64,000 nt of DNA, taken from contig NZ_CP102269.1 in NCBI RefSeq assembly GCF_025148635.1, forward strand, positions 1,178,001-1,242,000, given 5' to 3'. The position numbers were made by a program, and so were the translations under genes. Numbering within the stretch: position 1 is the first letter of the stretch; each line of letters starts with the position of its first letter. This DNA is from Butyricimonas virosa. Lineage in GTDB: Bacteria > Bacteroidota > Bacteroidia > Bacteroidales > Marinifilaceae. Below, piece after piece: positions 26,701 to 36,800 of this stretch. The notes beneath the pieces were generated by a model. That model was given only the letters and a program-made list of their open reading frames with translations. It did no database searches and was not told the origin of the DNA.

Positions 26701-29487
26701 TCAATATTTTGACTTAATTACTAAATCGACACATTGCGCCGAGTTAAAAAACTTCCGGGCAAAAACGAGCACATCCTTCGCTTTAATCTTGTCAACAATA
26801 GAGTCAAAATAAATCGGGGAGTCCATTCGTTTTCCCGTTTTATTATAAAACTGGAGATTATCTGTCCAAAAAACAATGGTATTATAAGCGACATCATCAG
26901 CCGATTTCTTCTCCTTTTTTATAGCAAGAATAAAATCTTCCACCTCTTCATCAGTTATACCTTGTTTCAAAAATTCCTGAATTCGCTCACGTACTAAACT
27001 CCTCATCTCCGGCCCTTCATCCAGAGATGTTGCAAAACGAATAAAAAGCTCCTGTTGATAATTGGGTGAAGAAGAAGTTCCCCCTAATACTTGGACGCTA
27101 TATGCAGCTCCTTGATCTCCTCGAATTTTTTCTTGAAAATGATACTGAAAATACATTTTCAAAATACGCATACACAACTCTTCTGTCGGATTGGTTTTCA
27201 ATTTGTTATAAAACTCTATACTGACTAGATATTTGCGATCCGGCATATTCACTTCAACATCTTTCGTTATATTCTCTCTTCGCTCGTAGACATGCTCCAC
27301 TGCCTTCTCCTTTCTAAACACGGAAGAAACGGCTCCCACATATTTAATCGTCAACTCACGAGCTTTCTCTCTTTCAATATCCCCCACCAAATAAAATGTA
27401 AAATCAGAAGCATCTTGAAAACGTTCCTTATAGATTTGAATCATTCGATTATAATTCATTGCCGCATAGTAAGTAGTATCCTTTCTCCAAAGACGAGGTG
27501 ATTCCATTCTTCTAATCGAAGATAACATCTCACTAATCGTATCGTTTAGCGTCGCCTTTAAATTCGCCCGATTCATCCGATTAATTGCCACAAAACGATT
27601 ATAAAGCACACGATCAAAACGAGGACGCTCCACTGTCAGGTAGAACAACTGAAAAGCAAGTTCTGCATCAACCGATGCCCCGACAACACTAATACTCTCC
27701 GAACGTTCCTCTAAAGACAGATTCACATCAACCGTATGATCCTTCAGAAAAAATCCTAACGTACGCATATCATACTTATACAAACCACCTTGCAAAAACA
27801 AGGCTGATAACGCATCAGCGGATGGCAAATCCTCGGCTTTCAGAACAGAACGTCCACCGGGACTTCCCGCCAACATATTAAACATGCCTTTATCACCATC
27901 CGTATATTTATAAAAGACTCTAGCCCCGTTATCCAATATCCACTCTTCCGCATCCAACGCTTTTATCTTCCTCTCTTTCACGATCCTCCCCGGCTTAATT
28001 TCGAAATCAATTAATTCAGCATTTTCCTCTACCATCTGTTCTTGAGGACGCTCCTTTTCCATATCAACCGAATGGGAATCCCGAATCATCTTTTCAATCT
28101 CTTGTGCATCCGGGAAAAGATAAGTAGAATCATTACCTTGCATGAGGAACACCCAATTATCCCGTCCTTTGTACCAACCAGTGATCCAATCCTGAAAACT
28201 TTTAGCAGACAACGAGTCAAGCACCGACAAAGTGGCCGCAAGTTTCTCATCAACCGTACATACAGGCCTGCCTAACAAAAAGTTATCTTGATAAATCTGG
28301 AGAAACACATCATTAGGCATACTCTTTTCTTGCCCCATATTCGATTTCACCCCTTGCCGATAATTCTCAATTAAAGGTTGCAAAACCTCATCCGCAAATC
28401 CAAAACGATGTACATATTCGACCTGCTCCAATACTTGTTGCAAAGCCTCCCTTTCCTTTCCCGGTAATGAGGTCAATACCAAATTAAAACTATCATAATT
28501 TCTCACCAAACTAGAAATCCATGCACCAGCCCCCAAAAGATAAGACTCTCCCGCTTCTACATATTCCGTTATATATCCCCTCATAATCGAATTGTAAAAA
28601 TCTCGCAGCAACATCTCTCGCAACATCTCTTCCAAAGAATTCACACGAGGACGAGGGATACGTTTCACTAACTGGATTGAATTATTAGGAATTTCATTAT
28701 CAATTAACTTAGCATATAAAGGCTCTTCATTATCCTCAATTCTATAAACAAGCCTGGGTTTCGGATTTTCTCTTTTAGGAATGACCTCAAACAAACGTTT
28801 CACCGTAGCCTCTACCCGTGCGACATCAATATCCCCCATAATAATCACAGCCTGTTGATCCGGACGATAGAAATCGTTATAATAACCGCAAAGTTGCTCT
28901 GGAGTAAAATTTTGCACTACCTCTACGGAACCGATAATATCATGAAGGGCATACTTACTCCTGTTGTACAGGTAAGGCTCTGCCATTTTCTGTACTCGCT
29001 TAGATACATTCATTCTGATCCGACGTTCCTCCCGGATCACTTTACGCTCCCGATCCATATCTTCCGGCTTCAACATCAGAAAACCGGACCAATCCCGCAA
29101 AACTAACACGCAAGAATCTACCAATTCCGAGGATATCGTCGGTACATGATCAACATGGTATATCGTTTCATCATACCTCGTAACGGCATTAAATGTTTCA
29201 ATCCCATGTCGCTGCAAAAAAGCCGGCACTCCTTCCGGAAAACTTTCCGTGGCATGAAATGCCATGTGTTCCAACACATGAGCTAACCCATTTTGGTCCT
29301 CGTCTTCCATCAAAGAACCGACATTCTGCACAAGATAATAATCAGCATATCCCGGTTGGGCTGCCGTATGGCGGATATAATAAGTCAACCCGTTCTTTAG
29401 CTTACCGCAACGGAAGGTATTGGAATCCTTCTGGGCGATAGAAAAACAATAAGAACACAGGAACAACAACAATAGTAAACTTCTCAT
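26701..29487 (-). CDS. M16-family (pitrilysin-like) zinc peptidase
   Basis: 928 residues with a signal peptide (SLLLLLFLCSYCFSIAQ). The inverted zinc motif HVLEH is at about 70-74 and the third ligand is in KVIREERR (about 153). Two M16 halves are present: the catalytic N-terminal half and a C-terminal half without the motif (from about 540), giving the clam-shell that degrades peptides of limited size. It begins in an ATGA overlap with the preceding thioredoxin gene and is the last gene of operon 3, so the transporter of this operon may bring in peptides for it. Periplasmic by its signal peptide. Confidence 0.92.
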   Translation of the reverse strand: MRSLLLLLFLCSYCFSIAQKDSNTFRCGKLKNGLTYYIRHTAAQPGYADYYLVQNVGSLMEDEDQNGLAHVLEHMAFHATESFPEGVPAFLQRHGIETFNAVTRYDETIYHVDHVPTISSELVDSCVLVLRDWSGFLMLKPEDMDRERKVIREERRIRMNVSKRVQKMAEPYLYNRSKYALHDIIGSVEVVQNFTPEQLCGYYNDFYRPDQQAVIIMGDIDVARVEATVKRLFEVIPKRENPKPRLVYRIEDNEEPLYAKLIDNEIPNNSIQLVKRIPRPRVNSLEEMLREMLLRDFYNSIMRGYITEYVEAGESYLLGAGAWISSLVRNYDSFNLVLTSLPGKEREALQQVLEQVEYVHRFGFADEVLQPLIENYRQGVKSNMGQEKSMPNDVFLQIYQDNFLLGRPVCTVDEKLAATLSVLDSLSAKSFQDWITGWYKGRDNWVFLMQGNDSTYLFPDAQEIEKMIRDSHSVDMEKERPQEQMVEENAELIDFEIKPGRIVKERKIKALDAEEWILDNGARVFYKYTDGDKGMFNMLAGSPGGRSVLKAEDLPSADALSALFLQGGLYKYDMRTLGFFLKDHTVDVNLSLEERSESISVVGASVDAELAFQLFYLTVERPRFDRVLYNRFVAINRMNRANLKATLNDTISEMLSSIRRMESPRLWRKDTTYYAAMNYNRMIQIYKERFQDASDFTFYLVGDIEREKARELTIKYVGAVSSVFRKEKAVEHVYERRENITKDVEVNMPDRKYLVSIEFYNKLKTNPTEELCMRILKMYFQYHFQEKIRGDQGAAYSVQVLGGTSSSPNYQQELFIRFATSLDEGPEMRSLVRERIQEFLKQGITDEEVEDFILAIKKEKKSADDVAYNTIVFWTDNLQFYNKTGKRMDSPIYFDSIVDKIKAKDVLVFARKFFNSAQCVDLVIKSKY

Positions 29488-30764
29488 AACACACTCAACC
29501 GATCTTGAATCATTTTCTGTAATTGCACCATCAACTGTTTATTCTCAATCTCCGCACTCACGATAAAAGCCTGATTATAACACTGCTTTGCCTTTGTTCG
29601 GTCCCCAGTTTCTTTCCAACAATCTCCCAACAGACAAAGTACGCGGGTTCTCAACAGTACGGACATCTGCGGAAAAGCTAACGCTTTTTCCAACCATGGA
29701 ATCACCTTCGGGTAAGCATTTTCAGGAATATTACCTTGATATAACGAGAATAAATCTTCCACCGGTCCCGTGTAATTATTAACCGTCAATGTCGAGCTCG
29801 CTCCTTGAAAATATTTATTCATATTTTCAAAAAACACATCCAAATTCTTTCGGTACAAATTATAATACCCGTCAGCAAGGAAATTAACAGCTTCAAAAGC
29901 AGTAAGATCCCCAAACGGTATTCCACCGTAAACCTGATTCAGGTCTCCATTCAACCGCTCCAGTTCCTGCTTGTATTCTACCTTGCCATTACGACACAAG
30001 GATATGATATACCCGTTATACAAACTGATAATATACCTGTTCACGTCTGCCTTCCCCACCTGTTCCACGTATCCCTGATAATTCTTCACCAAAGCATCAA
30101 AAATCGGGTCATTCTTATCTTTTTGCTGGTGAAACATTGTCAGTAGAGTAAAATCCTCAGGGTTCACCATCTTATCCAATGTTTTATCAGCCACGTAAGC
30201 ATCGAACAAGGATTCTATACGAGTGATCCACTTTTCCCGGTTGTATCCCTCCTGTGTACCGATGAAAGCCGGAGCTTGCAACAATAACTCTTGCCGCAAA
30301 TCCAAATTTTTCTTTTCCTTCTTCACCTTCTCGTACAACTTTTCAAAACTCAAAGCTTCTCCCATAACAACCTTGGCCTCATGCACAAAAGCAGCAGGCT
30401 CTTTGGTGCCGTTAATCGATTGAAGCACTTCCCCTTTCACGTTAAGAAACAACATCGTAGGCAAAGCATTTATCTTGTATTTTTGTACTAACGCTTTGTT
30501 CTCGGGAGACTCGACATTTAACTGGCAACAAACAAAATTCTTGTTAAAATATTCCCCTACTTCAGGCAACACGAAAACCTGTTCCCCCATCAGTTTACAA
30601 GGTTCACACCAATCTGCATAAAAATCTACAAAAAGATTCTTTTTTTCCTTTTTCGCTTTCGCCATGGCATCTTCAAATGTCCCTTCAAAAAAAGTAATCT
30701 GAGCAGATGCTGTTCCCAGTAATCCTAAAAATAAGATTACCAACCATAATTTTATATATTTCAT
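29484..30764 (-). CDS. Periplasmic thioredoxin-like protein (CEPC active site)
   Basis: 426 residues from ATG at 30762-30764 (MKYIKLWLVILFLGLLGTAS, a signal peptide); a longer frame would run through a terminator. The thioredoxin domain (about 22-130) has FYADWCEPCKLMGEQVF and cis-Pro in INALPTMLFL. The rest (about 145-426) is helical, with a TPR-like end (LLGDCWKETGDRTKAKQCYN). The N-terminal layout equals that of the two thioredoxins in operon 2. It overlaps the M16 gene by four bases (ATGA), so the two are translated together: a reductase beside a peptidase suggests handling of disulfide-bonded peptides (inference). Confidence 0.9.
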   Translation of the reverse strand: MKYIKLWLVILFLGLLGTASAQITFFEGTFEDAMAKAKKEKKNLFVDFYADWCEPCKLMGEQVFVLPEVGEYFNKNFVCCQLNVESPENKALVQKYKINALPTMLFLNVKGEVLQSINGTKEPAAFVHEAKVVMGEALSFEKLYEKVKKEKKNLDLRQELLLQAPAFIGTQEGYNREKWITRIESLFDAYVADKTLDKMVNPEDFTLLTMFHQQKDKNDPIFDALVKNYQGYVEQVGKADVNRYIISLYNGYIISLCRNGKVEYKQELERLNGDLNQVYGGIPFGDLTAFEAVNFLADGYYNLYRKNLDVFFENMNKYFQGASSTLTVNNYTGPVEDLFSLYQGNIPENAYPKVIPWLEKALAFPQMSVLLRTRVLCLLGDCWKETGDRTKAKQCYNQAFIVSAEIENKQLMVQLQKMIQDRLSVL

Positions 30765-30781
30765 TGCAATTGAATTTAAAG

Positions 30782-30837
30782 AAAAAAGCGTGTCAAAATC
30801 CACGAAACGGACTTCATCTAATAGCGGATTTTGACAC
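30782..30837 (-). terminator. Intrinsic terminator inside operon 3
   Basis: On the minus strand GTGTCAAAATCC (30826-30837) pairs perfectly with GGATTTTGACAC (30790-30801) over a 24-nt loop and is followed by GCTTTTTTCTTT. It lies 12 bp after the lipoprotein gene and before the thioredoxin/M16 pair, so it should set lower expression of, or a separate promoter for, the last two genes. Confidence 0.8.
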
Positions 30838-30848
30838 ACCCGAAAAGA

Positions 30849-31634
30849 TTAGTTATCTCTCACTTCAAACGTGAATATATCCTCCAAAATAGCCGTATGA
30901 CCTTCATTTTCAATCTTCAGAGACACGGTATAATAGCCCACGGGAGAATCCACCTTCGCATCAACATACATCCGTCCTCCCCCGATAACAGTCATATATT
31001 TAGCAAAATCATCGGCAGCCTCCTGCCCGTTACTACTCTTCACTCTATAAAGAGAATAGTGCAACGGTTCGGTTCCTAACACTTGTTCAATCTGAGCCGT
31101 AGTCCATGGAATATTTTTATCTATTTGCTCTTGAAGTTGAGAAATTTGCTCCCGGAGTGTATAGGGATCAGCTAACCCGATATTCCCGCACATCGAAGAA
31201 ATTGTATTTTTCTGAGAACGGATTTTTCTTTCTGCAGGAGCTACAACCTCATCTTTCCAATACGTATATTCCTCGGTAGCTTTATTCAACAACTCTTGGT
31301 AATACTCCTTATCTGACGCCGGAGCATTCAGCCAAGCTGTTCTCGCCCGCTTATAAGCTTCATACAACTCATCCCTTTTGCTTGACAATGAAACAAATTC
31401 CTTTTCCAATTGGTCGGTCTCTGCCAGCAGATTTTGAATTTCCGGAGTATACTTCTCAAAAACACGTTCCAATTCGTTGATATTATCTTCTAGAGCAGAA
31501 AAACGTGTAACCTGCAAAGTATCCATTGAATAAGAAGCTTCAGTCGTGTACAAATAACCGACAGTGACATCATTACAACCTGCAAGCAAGGATATCACCC
31601 ATAACATGGCAATATATAAATGTATTTTCATCAT
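30849..31634 (-). CDS. Coiled-coil lipoprotein of operon 3, function unknown
   Basis: 261 residues with lipoprotein signal (VISLLAGCND). After the cysteine comes VTVGYLYTTEASYSMDTL, a start often seen in surface lipoproteins of Bacteroidetes SusCD loci. Residues about 45-145 are strongly charged and heptad-like (LEDNINELERVFEKYTPEIQ; LLAETDQLEKEFVSLSSKRD), a probable long coiled coil. The C-terminal part (about 175-261) looks like a beta-sandwich (YYTVSLKIENEGHTAILEDI). I do not recognise a characterised family. It lies 10 bp after the FAS1 lipoprotein gene. Confidence 0.75.
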   Translation of the reverse strand: MMKIHLYIAMLWVISLLAGCNDVTVGYLYTTEASYSMDTLQVTRFSALEDNINELERVFEKYTPEIQNLLAETDQLEKEFVSLSSKRDELYEAYKRARTAWLNAPASDKEYYQELLNKATEEYTYWKDEVVAPAERKIRSQKNTISSMCGNIGLADPYTLREQISQLQEQIDKNIPWTTAQIEQVLGTEPLHYSLYRVKSSNGQEAADDFAKYMTVIGGGRMYVDAKVDSPVGYYTVSLKIENEGHTAILEDIFTFEVRDN

Positions 31635-31644
31635 TTCCTTTTTC

Positions 31645-32268
31645 TTAAATTTTATTCAAATCAAAAGCATATCCCATGGCCTGTACGACACCGTTATTTG
31701 TCTGAATATCTGTCGACACAACCCTAAAACTGACTGAACCGGAATTAGTCCTGATATACAATGAAACTTCTCCCGCTTCCTCTATTTGCATATAAGGTTC
31801 CTGGTGAGTCCACATAAATACAGATCCCCTTAATGTCTGTGTTTCCATGCCATCCACTTTTTCCCCTGTATTGGCAACAATCTGTCCTCTAGGAATATCG
31901 TTGACCATCAATCGCTTCGGCACGATTAACTTGCACAAAATATTCTTACAATCCTCAACCGGAATATCTATCACCCTCTTGTACCCATTTTGCAACATGT
32001 AATTTAGGATACTCAAGTTTGTTACACCAAAGAATGTAATTTGCTCATGTTCCCCCCGTCCTTCAAACAATTCTTTTAAACCGGCATGCTCAATCATAAT
32101 CATTGTAGAATCCCAATCATGTGGTTGTGTATGAAAATATTCCCACATCGAACAATCATGAACCCCGTCAGATAACCCTCCGTCGTGATAATTCCATTTT
32201 GTACATGATCCTAATGCTAACACCATAACAAGGATCACTCCTTTCAACATATATGTTATTTTTGCCAT
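31645..32268 (-). CDS. FAS1 (fasciclin-like) domain lipoprotein
   Basis: 207 residues from the ATG at 32266-32268 (MAKITYMLKGV), overlapping the end of susD3 by 13 bases; an upstream TTG would add two residues. Lipoprotein signal LALGSC. A single FAS1 domain is indicated by MWEYFHTQPHDWDSTMIMIE, ITFFGVTNLSILNYML and DCKNILCKLIVPKRLMVNDI. FAS1 lipoproteins are common accessory surface proteins of SusCD loci. Probably binds the substrate or an extracellular polymer. Confidence 0.85.
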   Translation of the reverse strand: MAKITYMLKGVILVMVLALGSCTKWNYHDGGLSDGVHDCSMWEYFHTQPHDWDSTMIMIEHAGLKELFEGRGEHEQITFFGVTNLSILNYMLQNGYKRVIDIPVEDCKNILCKLIVPKRLMVNDIPRGQIVANTGEKVDGMETQTLRGSVFMWTHQEPYMQIEEAGEVSLYIRTNSGSVSFRVVSTDIQTNNGVVQAMGYAFDLNKI

Positions 32269-33848
32269 TGCCAATAAGTATTTTGAGTCATCAACGTATT
32301 TTTTTCAAAAGCCCCGCTACTAACCGGAGCGTAAAGTGCTCCATTTTTTATATCTTGATCTGTAAGTTCTTGAAACTTACCTCTCAAATATTTTTTGTAA
32401 TAACCGTTACGCACAATATCAAAATAAAATTGCCCCTCACCAAAAAGTTCGCGTCTCCGTTCGTCAAAAACTTCTTGACGTAAACTCTCCTTATCCGTGG
32501 GTCCGTCATAATCGGTCAATTCCGCACGGGCACGCACCCGATTCAAATCATCCACGGCTGTTGTTAATCCAAGATTTGCCCTGCATTCCGCACGAAGCAA
32601 AATTAAATCGGCCAACCTCCATACAATCCAATCCCCATCCGTGGCTATTACCGGACGATCCTGTACAAATTGCGTATTCTCCTGAATAATTACGTCCCTC
32701 CACTTTGCAATATGCGCGCAAGGACTTGCCTCTCTTCCCACCTCCACGAAATCACCTACTTCATCATCCCATTCTGTCAGCGGATAAGTCAATTCACCCA
32801 ACTGATACCAGAACTCCCGCCGCCGTGCATCATTTTCATCCGGATAAATACTTTCTACCGTTTCCACGTAAATTTTCGTATAGTCATCCCAATAATCCTC
32901 CGCGAGCAAAGCGATCGCCGACTCGTCCGTTGTCGTATAAGGATAAGTCATCAACATCTGGCCCGGGAGTTCAGCCTTAAAACGAGTTTCATATTGACGA
33001 TCAATATCTATCGGATCATTATCTATACAAAAAATTGTCTCCACGCTCGATCTCGCTTTTCCGAATACATTCGTGATCAACCCGCCAATACTTTCCAAGT
33101 CGTACGCACCGGCACGTCCTTCAATCACCTCCGAAGCGTAAGATTCGGCCTCTTTCCAATATTTTTCCTCACGCGTCAAACCTCCCATCCAAGCGTAAAT
33201 ATTTGCCAACAACGTATTCACCGTTCCCAAGCTGGCATATTGTTTGGAAGTAATCTGTTTCCCATCCACATCTCTCAACTGATCATAAGTCGGAAGAGTC
33301 AATGCCAATTTTGCCTCTTTAGCCGCTTCTTCCAGTACTTCCAGGGCAGGCCGTTTACCCTCCGGGGCTATAGACTCAGAACCTTTAGATATGGGAGCAT
33401 CACCCCAAATCTGGGCAAGCCGGAAATAAGTCATTGCTTTAGAGAAATGAGCTTGCCCCAACCAGAACTCGGCCCTTTCCTTGGATATATTTTCAAAACG
33501 ATACTCATTCTCGATAATCACGTTAGCCATATATATCGCCTCGTAAAAATTAGCCCAACTCACATTCAACACCATACTTTCCTCGGGCAAATAAGTATCC
33601 GGATCCAATGTCCAAAATCCCTGATAAGTCCACTCAATATTATCGGCATCCAAAGAATTATAAAACTGAGGTTGATCCCCCACGCAAATATTCTTCATGT
33701 AGGAAGCAATACCGTTATGCAAAGCCTTAAGTTCCTCCTCATTTTTGAAGTAATTGACAAAAGTCACCGAATCTTCCGGCTCGACAGTCAACCAATCATT
33801 ACATGAAAACAGGGGAACAAATAATAAAAGTATTAATATTTTCTTCAT
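32256..33848 (-). CDS. SusD/RagB-family nutrient-binding lipoprotein
   Basis: 530 residues, lipoprotein signal LFVPLFSCNDWLTVEPED. SusD-type helices (AHFSKAMTYFRLAQIWGDAP; NTLLANIYAWMGGL; DLILLRAECRANLG) and the C-terminal DERRRELFGEGQFYFDIVRNG segment. It lies 11 bp after susC3. A long open frame on the opposite strand (32670-33806) is a shadow. Confidence 0.94.
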   Translation of the reverse strand: MKKILILLLFVPLFSCNDWLTVEPEDSVTFVNYFKNEEELKALHNGIASYMKNICVGDQPQFYNSLDADNIEWTYQGFWTLDPDTYLPEESMVLNVSWANFYEAIYMANVIIENEYRFENISKERAEFWLGQAHFSKAMTYFRLAQIWGDAPISKGSESIAPEGKRPALEVLEEAAKEAKLALTLPTYDQLRDVDGKQITSKQYASLGTVNTLLANIYAWMGGLTREEKYWKEAESYASEVIEGRAGAYDLESIGGLITNVFGKARSSVETIFCIDNDPIDIDRQYETRFKAELPGQMLMTYPYTTTDESAIALLAEDYWDDYTKIYVETVESIYPDENDARRREFWYQLGELTYPLTEWDDEVGDFVEVGREASPCAHIAKWRDVIIQENTQFVQDRPVIATDGDWIVWRLADLILLRAECRANLGLTTAVDDLNRVRARAELTDYDGPTDKESLRQEVFDERRRELFGEGQFYFDIVRNGYYKKYLRGKFQELTDQDIKNGALYAPVSSGAFEKNTLMTQNTYWQWQK

Positions 33849-33859
33849 GTGCTTACAAT

Positions 33860-36800
33860 TTAAAAGTTTACAGACAAACCCACGGTAAATTTACGAGGTA
33901 AGGGATAAGACCCCATATTATCCACACCTTGGGTAGGATTTACCAGTTCCGGATCTAAACCGGAATAATTCGTCAACAGGAACAAATTCTCTCCCGTAAC
34001 AAATATTCTAGCCCCTGAAATCTTCAATTTATTAAGAACCCGTTCCCCGACATTATACCCCAACGTCAGTTGCTTTAACCGCAAGAAACTAACACTTTCG
34101 ATATCACAATCATAACGTCCACTTGTTTGATTCATCAAATAAGCATATACTTGAGATTTCGGGTAATCGGCCTTAGAACCTGCTTCCGTCCAAATTTTCA
34201 CATCATTGACATCCACGAACAAAGGTTTTTCGCTCCCATTTGCCGTCATGCTCACATCATCGTAAACTTTCACGATATGACGCCCCAGCGAATAGTTGAA
34301 GAAAATATTCAGGTCAAAATTTTTCCAGCGAAGTTGGTTAATAAAACCACCGTGAGCTAAAGGTAGAGGACTCTCTGCAAAATAAACATCAGCATCCTCG
34401 GTAATCCTACCGTCCCCGTTCAAATCAACAAGCCGACGACTCCCCGGAAGATAAATCCCTGCCGTAATTCCGGAATAAAGAGGTTGTACCTCCTTATTAG
34501 CCAAATAATAAACCGGAACTTCATCCAATGAATTATAGAACCCGTCTGTTTTAAAAACCTTTATCTGATGCAAAGGTTTTCCGATAACCTGTTCCATAAA
34601 ATCAAAACCGTCAGCACTTTTTTCAAAACGATTCCAATTTCGTGAAGCATTGAATTTCATTTTCCATTTTACTGCCGTGTGTCTCAAAATATCTGCCTCC
34701 AATTCAAGCTCTAAACCTTGATTGGAAATCGCCATCCCGTTCTGCCATTGGAATTGATGGTAATAAATATCTCCCGGCAAAGAAATTTGATTCAACTGTC
34801 CCTTCGTGTAACGATAGTAATAATCTATGACAAGCCGCAATCGATAATCCAGAAAACTCAAGTCAAATCCCAAATCATATTGATTAGTCTCTTCCCAACT
34901 TAATTTCTTGTTAATAACTCCTCCTCTTATATCCGGGAACATGGCTATATCCCCATGAAAGGTGGTTCCATTAGCAGACAATAATCCTTGGGACAAATAA
35001 CGTTGACTGAATTTTTGACCGGAGACACCCCAGCTCGCCCGTATTTTTCCAAAACTCAACCAATAGAACGGCTTCATAAACTTTTCATCCGAAAAAGTCC
35101 ACCCCACGGCTATAGAAGGGAAAGTAGCCCAACGCACATCTTCCCCGAACACAGAAGAACCATCGCGCCGAAGCGTTGCTTCAAATAAATACTTTTCTTT
35201 ATAATTATAAGTCAAACGCCCGAAATAACTGTTCATCCGTTCTTCTGAAAAACCTGAAGAGTATTCAAAAGCAGACACATAAAAAGGATCAGCCGCCGTA
35301 CCCGTATTATTCAATCCGTTAGCTCCTCCCCAACCAGCACCGACATAATGAATCTTATCATTCGGCCCGTTCATCGCTTTTCCTTTATTATTAAAGGACT
35401 GGTCTTTTTGGAACGACAATCCTAGCATAATCTTCAAATTATGCTTATCCAAATAATTATACGTGTACGTCAGCAAATTTTCATTCAAAATCGACAAATC
35501 TTTCGTAATCGTCCCCTCCGAACTGGAAAAATGTGTATAGGCATCTAAAGCTCGTGGTTTAAAGGTATTCTGATTCTGTTGATTATAATCGATTCCAGCA
35601 GATACTCTCAAATTTAAATTACGCATCAATTCGTAATCCAATGCCATATTATAACGTAAAGAATAGCTTTGATTTTTCTCCGAAATTTCGTTATACTTTT
35701 GAATGATTAAATCTCCGATAGCTCCTCCTCCCGGCAACAGAGTAGAAGTAGTTTTGGCCTCAGAACTAATTCCTTCAAACTTACTTCCCCCGGCTCCAGC
35801 AGAAGTTCCCCTACTACGATCACTGTAAGTAAGTCCCAACTGCGTATCCATACGCAAACGTTTAGCTGGATGGGCAGTTAAATTTGACAATACGTTAAAA
35901 CGCTTAAAATCAGTATTGATTGCGATTCCTTTCTCGTCATAATAACCGGCCCCAACCATGTAACGCACGTTCTCCGATCCCCCGGATGCTTGCAAGTTTG
36001 CGTTAATCACTCCTGCGGTCCTGTAATTTTGGCGATACCAATGCGTTGAATTATTGTAAAAAGGATTCAAACTATCTTGTAACACCACGGCATCTTGAGG
36101 CCCCGTTTTTCCCCAAAACCAGTTATACATGGGACCGTTAGTGCTTTTATTGGCGTAAACTTCTTCATAAGATGTAGGAATTTTCCACTCACCGGACGCA
36201 GTTTTGTAAGGAGCAACCGTGTTACGCAAAGCATTTAAAAAAAACAATCTTTCGTACCGTCCTCCTGACTGTTCCGGAGCTTTCGGCAACCACGATGCAG
36301 AGTAAGATACATTGGCATTGAATTGTGCTTTCCCGGCACGCCCTTTTTTCGTGGTAATCAAAATAACCCCGTTACCCGCACGAGAACCGTAAATAGCTGC
36401 CGAAGCGGCATCTTTCAAAACCTCAATAGACTCGATCATGGAGGGATCCAAATCGGATAAGGTGTTCGCTCCTGTTACCGAAGATGTAAATGCCTGCATA
36501 GGCACCCCGTCAATCACGTATAGGGGAGTCCCATACTGTCTGTCTGCACCTTCTCCCTCCATGGCCAAAGAATTATAGCCACGGATAGCAACCAAGGAAC
36601 CGCCACCACCGGGAGAACCGGATATATTACTGACCTCAACCCCGGCCATATGCCCTTGCAACAAATTCTCCAAACTATGAGTCGGCAATTCTTTCAACTC
36701 CTCTCCTTTCACGGATGAAATTGCACTGATCACAGTACGCTTTTTCTGGGAACCATAAGCCACGACTTGAACTTCATCCAACCCGGAAATGTCCTCCTCC

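Noticed and set aside
32670..33806. 378-codon open frame on the + strand opposite susD3
   Set aside because: It is fully contained in a convincing SusD gene; its residues are rich in Ile, Arg, His and Ser as expected from an antisense shadow, and it has no recognisable domain or start context.
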